Source: Clostridium sp. AM22-11AC
Lineage (GTDB): Bacteria > Bacillota > Clostridia > Lachnospirales > Lachnospiraceae
DNA length: 64,000 nt
Assembly: GCF_003473545.1 (NCBI RefSeq)
Contig: NZ_QUCM01000001.1
Coordinates: forward strand, 310,001-374,000
Reading direction: 5' to 3'
The notes beneath the pieces were generated by a model. It did no database searches and had not been told where the DNA came from. It worked only from the letters and a program-made list of their open reading frames with translations. Both the position numbers and the translations under genes were made by a program. Within the stretch, counting starts at the first letter, position 1; every line of letters begins with the position of its first letter. Positions 61,565-64,000 of the stretch are shown one piece after another.

Positions 61565-64000
61565 TTATATTCCGGCTGATTTATTTTTCTTTGCCATCCA
61601 CGCGCCATTTTCGTCTACATAATATCCGTCTGGTGTTTTCCGTCCGGCATACATAATGCCCTTTCTACCATCAGATACCTGGTGGAAATAATACCAGGCA
61701 CCACCAAGCCGAACCCATCCAGTCTGCATACCTCGTTCCGGATCGATATAGAACCAGCCGCCAAATGTATCATCCCTCAGCCAGCCGATTTTAGCATAAC
61801 CATTCTCGTCAAATGCCCACCAACTGCCATTGATAAGTTCCCAGACATATGCAGTGCCGGACGTACCACGCTTTTGGCCTTTCGGATAGCTGTTATCCGC
61901 AAAACGGAGCCACCAGCCATGATCATCCTGCATCCAGTGACTGTAACCGTCATTGGCAATGCTGTTGGCTGCGCCGGTAATGATGCCGCGATCACTGCTG
62001 GTCCATCCCCTGATCGGATCTTTTCTGATTGCGGAAGAGGATGTATCACGGTCAGAGGAAGAATCTCTGCCACTGCCATCGCTTGATTTTCGTTCAAAAA
62101 CAGCTTTCACAACCACATTACCGGCCGGCATGGTAAATACATCGCCACTGATTGTCACGTCGCCGGAAACAATATGCCATTCCTTAAAGCGATAGCCACT
62201 GTTTGGTGTTGATGTCAGCGTGATTTTCCCGCCCATCGTTGCAGAAGCCGGAGCAGCAGATGCAGATCCGTTCCCATCGTTTTCTACAGTCACGTTGTAA
62301 ACAGTCAGGTCATAGTAGAGTTTCAAGGTCACAATATCTGCCGCACTGCTGATCTTTTTTAATGTACCACTGGTAACACTTCCCGCTACATCCGGGTTAT
62401 AAGTGTAGCCTGTGTAGATTTTCGGCTCGGCGGTAACATTCGCGCCGATTTTGTCTCCAAGTTTCTCTGTTTCTTCCAGCATATAACCATTGTTACCGGC
62501 CTTGTAATGCTCCACAATATAGTTTACCGTATCGCCGGGGATAATTGGCGTGGTGTTCCGCGTCCACTTTGCATAGAACTCCTTGTTGCCCATGTCGGCG
62601 CTGCTAATCTCCGTAACAGGCGCACCGGAAAAATCGCTGTCTGCATACCAACCTTCAAATGTATAGCCTTCGTGGGTCATATCATTTGATGTAGGCAAGG
62701 TTGCACCATTGCCGTAGGTATAGCTTGTTATGTCCTTTCCACTGGCAATCGTTCCACCGTTGGGGTTCAGCGTTACTACGTAGATGTTCGCATTCCACTT
62801 TGCATAGAACTCTTTGTTTCCTATGTCAGTGTTGCTGATCTCCATAACAGGAGCGCCGGAAAAACTGCTGTCCGCATACCAACCATCAAATGTATAGCCC
62901 TCTCGGGTCATATCATTTGCTGTCGGCAAGGTTGCTCCTTCGCCATAGGTATAGCTTATCACATCTTTTCCGTCAGCAATCGTACCACCGTTTGTTTCCA
63001 GCATTACGGTATAAGTCATAGGTGTCCATTGCGCCGTCAGGGAAGTCACACCTGCAGGAACATCTGCACCAGGAATATAAGAATTCCCATCGCTGCCCTG
63101 CCAGCAGAAATCAGTATCCGTTTTCCCGATTGGACTGGACAGGCCGGAACTTTCGGGAGCCGTGAAGCTCTCACTGTTTTTCACAACGATATTTACCGTG
63201 CCTGTGGTATCGCCAATTTTCCCATCATTTAAGTCAAGCACTATGGTTTTCAGTCCGTCATAGCCCAACGTATCAGCGTCCAGAATTTCAAGAATAGGAC
63301 GGAAACCGTATTTTGGGAGCGATGCTGCTTTATGTTCCATATTACAGGAGAACGCAGATATCATACGTCCGCGTATTGTACGAAACTGCCTGAAGGCAGA
63401 TGTATTCGCAGTGTCCTGCCCATAAGACCAAATGCCTTCCCAATTTTTGATATAATCGCTTACATTGGTTTGAGTACTTTGATTGGCTTTCTTCAAAATT
63501 GTGTCCCACTCGTTGTTGTCTGGGGTACTGCCGCCATTATCACCATAAGCATAGGTGTGTCCTGCTGATGGCGCACGCAGTGTGTATGCCACACGGTTGT
63601 TCTGAAAGTCTGTGCCAAAAATCAGCTTGTTATCATTTAGAATTTTCCAGCTTATGGTATGGGTCATAGTATAGTCGGCAATGAACAGACTGTGCTTGTA
63701 AGTATATCCGTACTTTGCATCTTTATCTGTGACTTGGGAAGCTTCCTCGGAGGAGGTCAGCACATTTTCAGATGCAGGTTTCAGCACATAAGCGTTGAGA
63801 CTCCCTACATAAGTAAAAGGCACATAGTGTCGGGATGTATCCGGCAATGCGTTATTTGTTGAACCCGGAATCCCCGCACTGGATAAGTCAAACCAGTAGG
63901 TCGTGCCAGGCGTAAGATTGAACTGCTCACTGACTTTCCCATTAACAGTCAGCGTAATATTCTGGAATTCACTGGCGTAGTCGGTCTTATAATCGCCATT
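61565..64000 (-). CDS. large surface protein with InlB-B repeats and cell-wall-binding repeats (5' end outside window)
   Basis: At least 811 residues; the frame is open to the right edge, so the signal peptide and start lie outside. Visible order: an unassigned domain with Trp/Tyr-rich strands (TPGTTYWFDLSS, GRMISAFSCNMEH); two near-identical InlB/Flg_new B-repeats (GGTIADGKDVISYTYGEGATLP and its copy, here by GYTFDGWYADS and GYTFEGWYADS), period 231 bp; a MucBP-like segment (VNYIVEHYKAGNNGY); a Gly/Ser linker; and C-terminal choline-/glucan-binding-like repeats (GWFYIDPERGMQTGWVRLGG, GAWYYFHQ). No LPXTG. It is probably a cell-wall-attached adhesin. Confidence 0.85.
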   Translation of the reverse strand, partial: NGDYKTDYASEFQNITLTVNGKVSEQFNLTPGTTYWFDLSSAGIPGSTNNALPDTSRHYVPFTYVGSLNAYVLKPASENVLTSSEEASQVTDKDAKYGYTYKHSLFIADYTMTHTISWKILNDNKLIFGTDFQNNRVAYTLRAPSAGHTYAYGDNGGSTPDNNEWDTILKKANQSTQTNVSDYIKNWEGIWSYGQDTANTSAFRQFRTIRGRMISAFSCNMEHKAASLPKYGFRPILEILDADTLGYDGLKTIVLDLNDGKIGDTTGTVNIVVKNSESFTAPESSGLSSPIGKTDTDFCWQGSDGNSYIPGADVPAGVTSLTAQWTPMTYTVMLETNGGTIADGKDVISYTYGEGATLPTANDMTREGYTFDGWYADSSFSGAPVMEISNTDIGNKEFYAKWNANIYVVTLNPNGGTIASGKDITSYTYGNGATLPTSNDMTHEGYTFEGWYADSDFSGAPVTEISSADMGNKEFYAKWTRNTTPIIPGDTVNYIVEHYKAGNNGYMLEETEKLGDKIGANVTAEPKIYTGYTYNPDVAGSVTSGTLKKISSAADIVTLKLYYDLTVYNVTVENDGNGSASAAPASATMGGKITLTSTPNSGYRFKEWHIVSGDVTISGDVFTMPAGNVVVKAVFERKSSDGSGRDSSSDRDTSSSAIRKDPIRGWTSSDRGIITGAANSIANDGYSHWMQDDHGWWLRFADNSYPKGQKRGTSGTAYVWELINGSWWAFDENGYAKIGWLRDDTFGGWFYIDPERGMQTGWVRLGGAWYYFHQVSDGRKGIMYAGRKTPDGYYVDENGAWMAKKNKSAGI

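Noticed and set aside
62600..63000. CRISPR-like direct repeats
   Set aside because: The repeats are long, in frame and encode InlB-type protein repeats, with no short-repeat/spacer pattern. No CRISPR array was seen anywhere in the window.

Overview
The window reads as the chromosome of an anaerobic, gut-type Firmicute, most likely a Lachnospiraceae relative (Enterocloster/Lachnoclostridium-like). The reasons are a single-chain pyruvate:ferredoxin oxidoreductase, Ptb/Buk acyl-phosphate genes, AGGAGG-type ribosome binding sites, a CIRCE heat-shock operator, many MATE pumps and an InlB/choline-binding-type surface protein. No rRNA, tRNA, CRISPR array or intact insertion sequence was seen. The species call is inference.

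Region 1 (1-14.7 kb) is the most distinctive part. A long leftward operon encodes PFOR, an aconitase-fold protein with no Fe-S ligands, a swivel-first LeuD-LeuC fusion, phosphotransbutyrylase, a 2-hydroxycarboxylate transporter, butyrate kinase and a YczE/YitT-like membrane protein. A LacI-type regulator is divergent. Beyond it lie a biotin-free OadA-like metalloenzyme, with Glu where the family has its carboxylated Lys, and a cysteine-less carboxymuconolactone-decarboxylase-like protein. Near-identical 16-bp operators sit on the promoters of both arms: in the -10/-35 spacer and just after the start site of the PFOR promoter, and over the start site of the OadA-like promoter. Together this looks like a LacI-controlled pathway that imports a 2-hydroxycarboxylate, isomerises or cleaves it, oxidises the 2-oxoacid to acyl-CoA and makes ATP through Ptb/Buk. 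The substrate cannot be fixed from the sequence.

Region 2 (14.8-34.5 kb) holds a MATE pump, a 193-bp nested palindrome, a TctABC carboxylate transporter, shikimate kinase, a hybrid histidine kinase with its kinase core deleted, a YfcC-type carrier with an enolase-superfamily dehydratase, a MalY-type C-S lyase with an amino-acid (probably cystine) ABC importer, a DUF1847 protein, an HMA-TauE/SafE-cupredoxin fusion with a two-component system, and a CIRCE-controlled Hsp20.

Region 3 (34.5-54.7 kb) is rich in decay: a ParE toxin with its middle missing, a 5'-truncated MATE gene, a GNAT fragment, a frameshifted MerR gene and an M20 peptidase fragment. Among these are intact genes: cytidylate-kinase-like protein, MATE pumps (one behind two tandem terminator-like RNA elements), an aminotransferase with divergent LysR, a split ThrE exporter, Aquifex-type aconitase, DUF4349 lipoprotein, YitT, flavin reductase, lactonase and a U32-peptidase pair.

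Region 4 (54.7-64 kb) is sugar-acid catabolism: a galactonate-dehydratase-like enolase-superfamily enzyme, an alpha/beta hydrolase and an SLC13 transporter with a divergent AraC regulator, then tagaturonate reductase behind two palindromic operators. The window ends inside a large repeat-containing surface protein.
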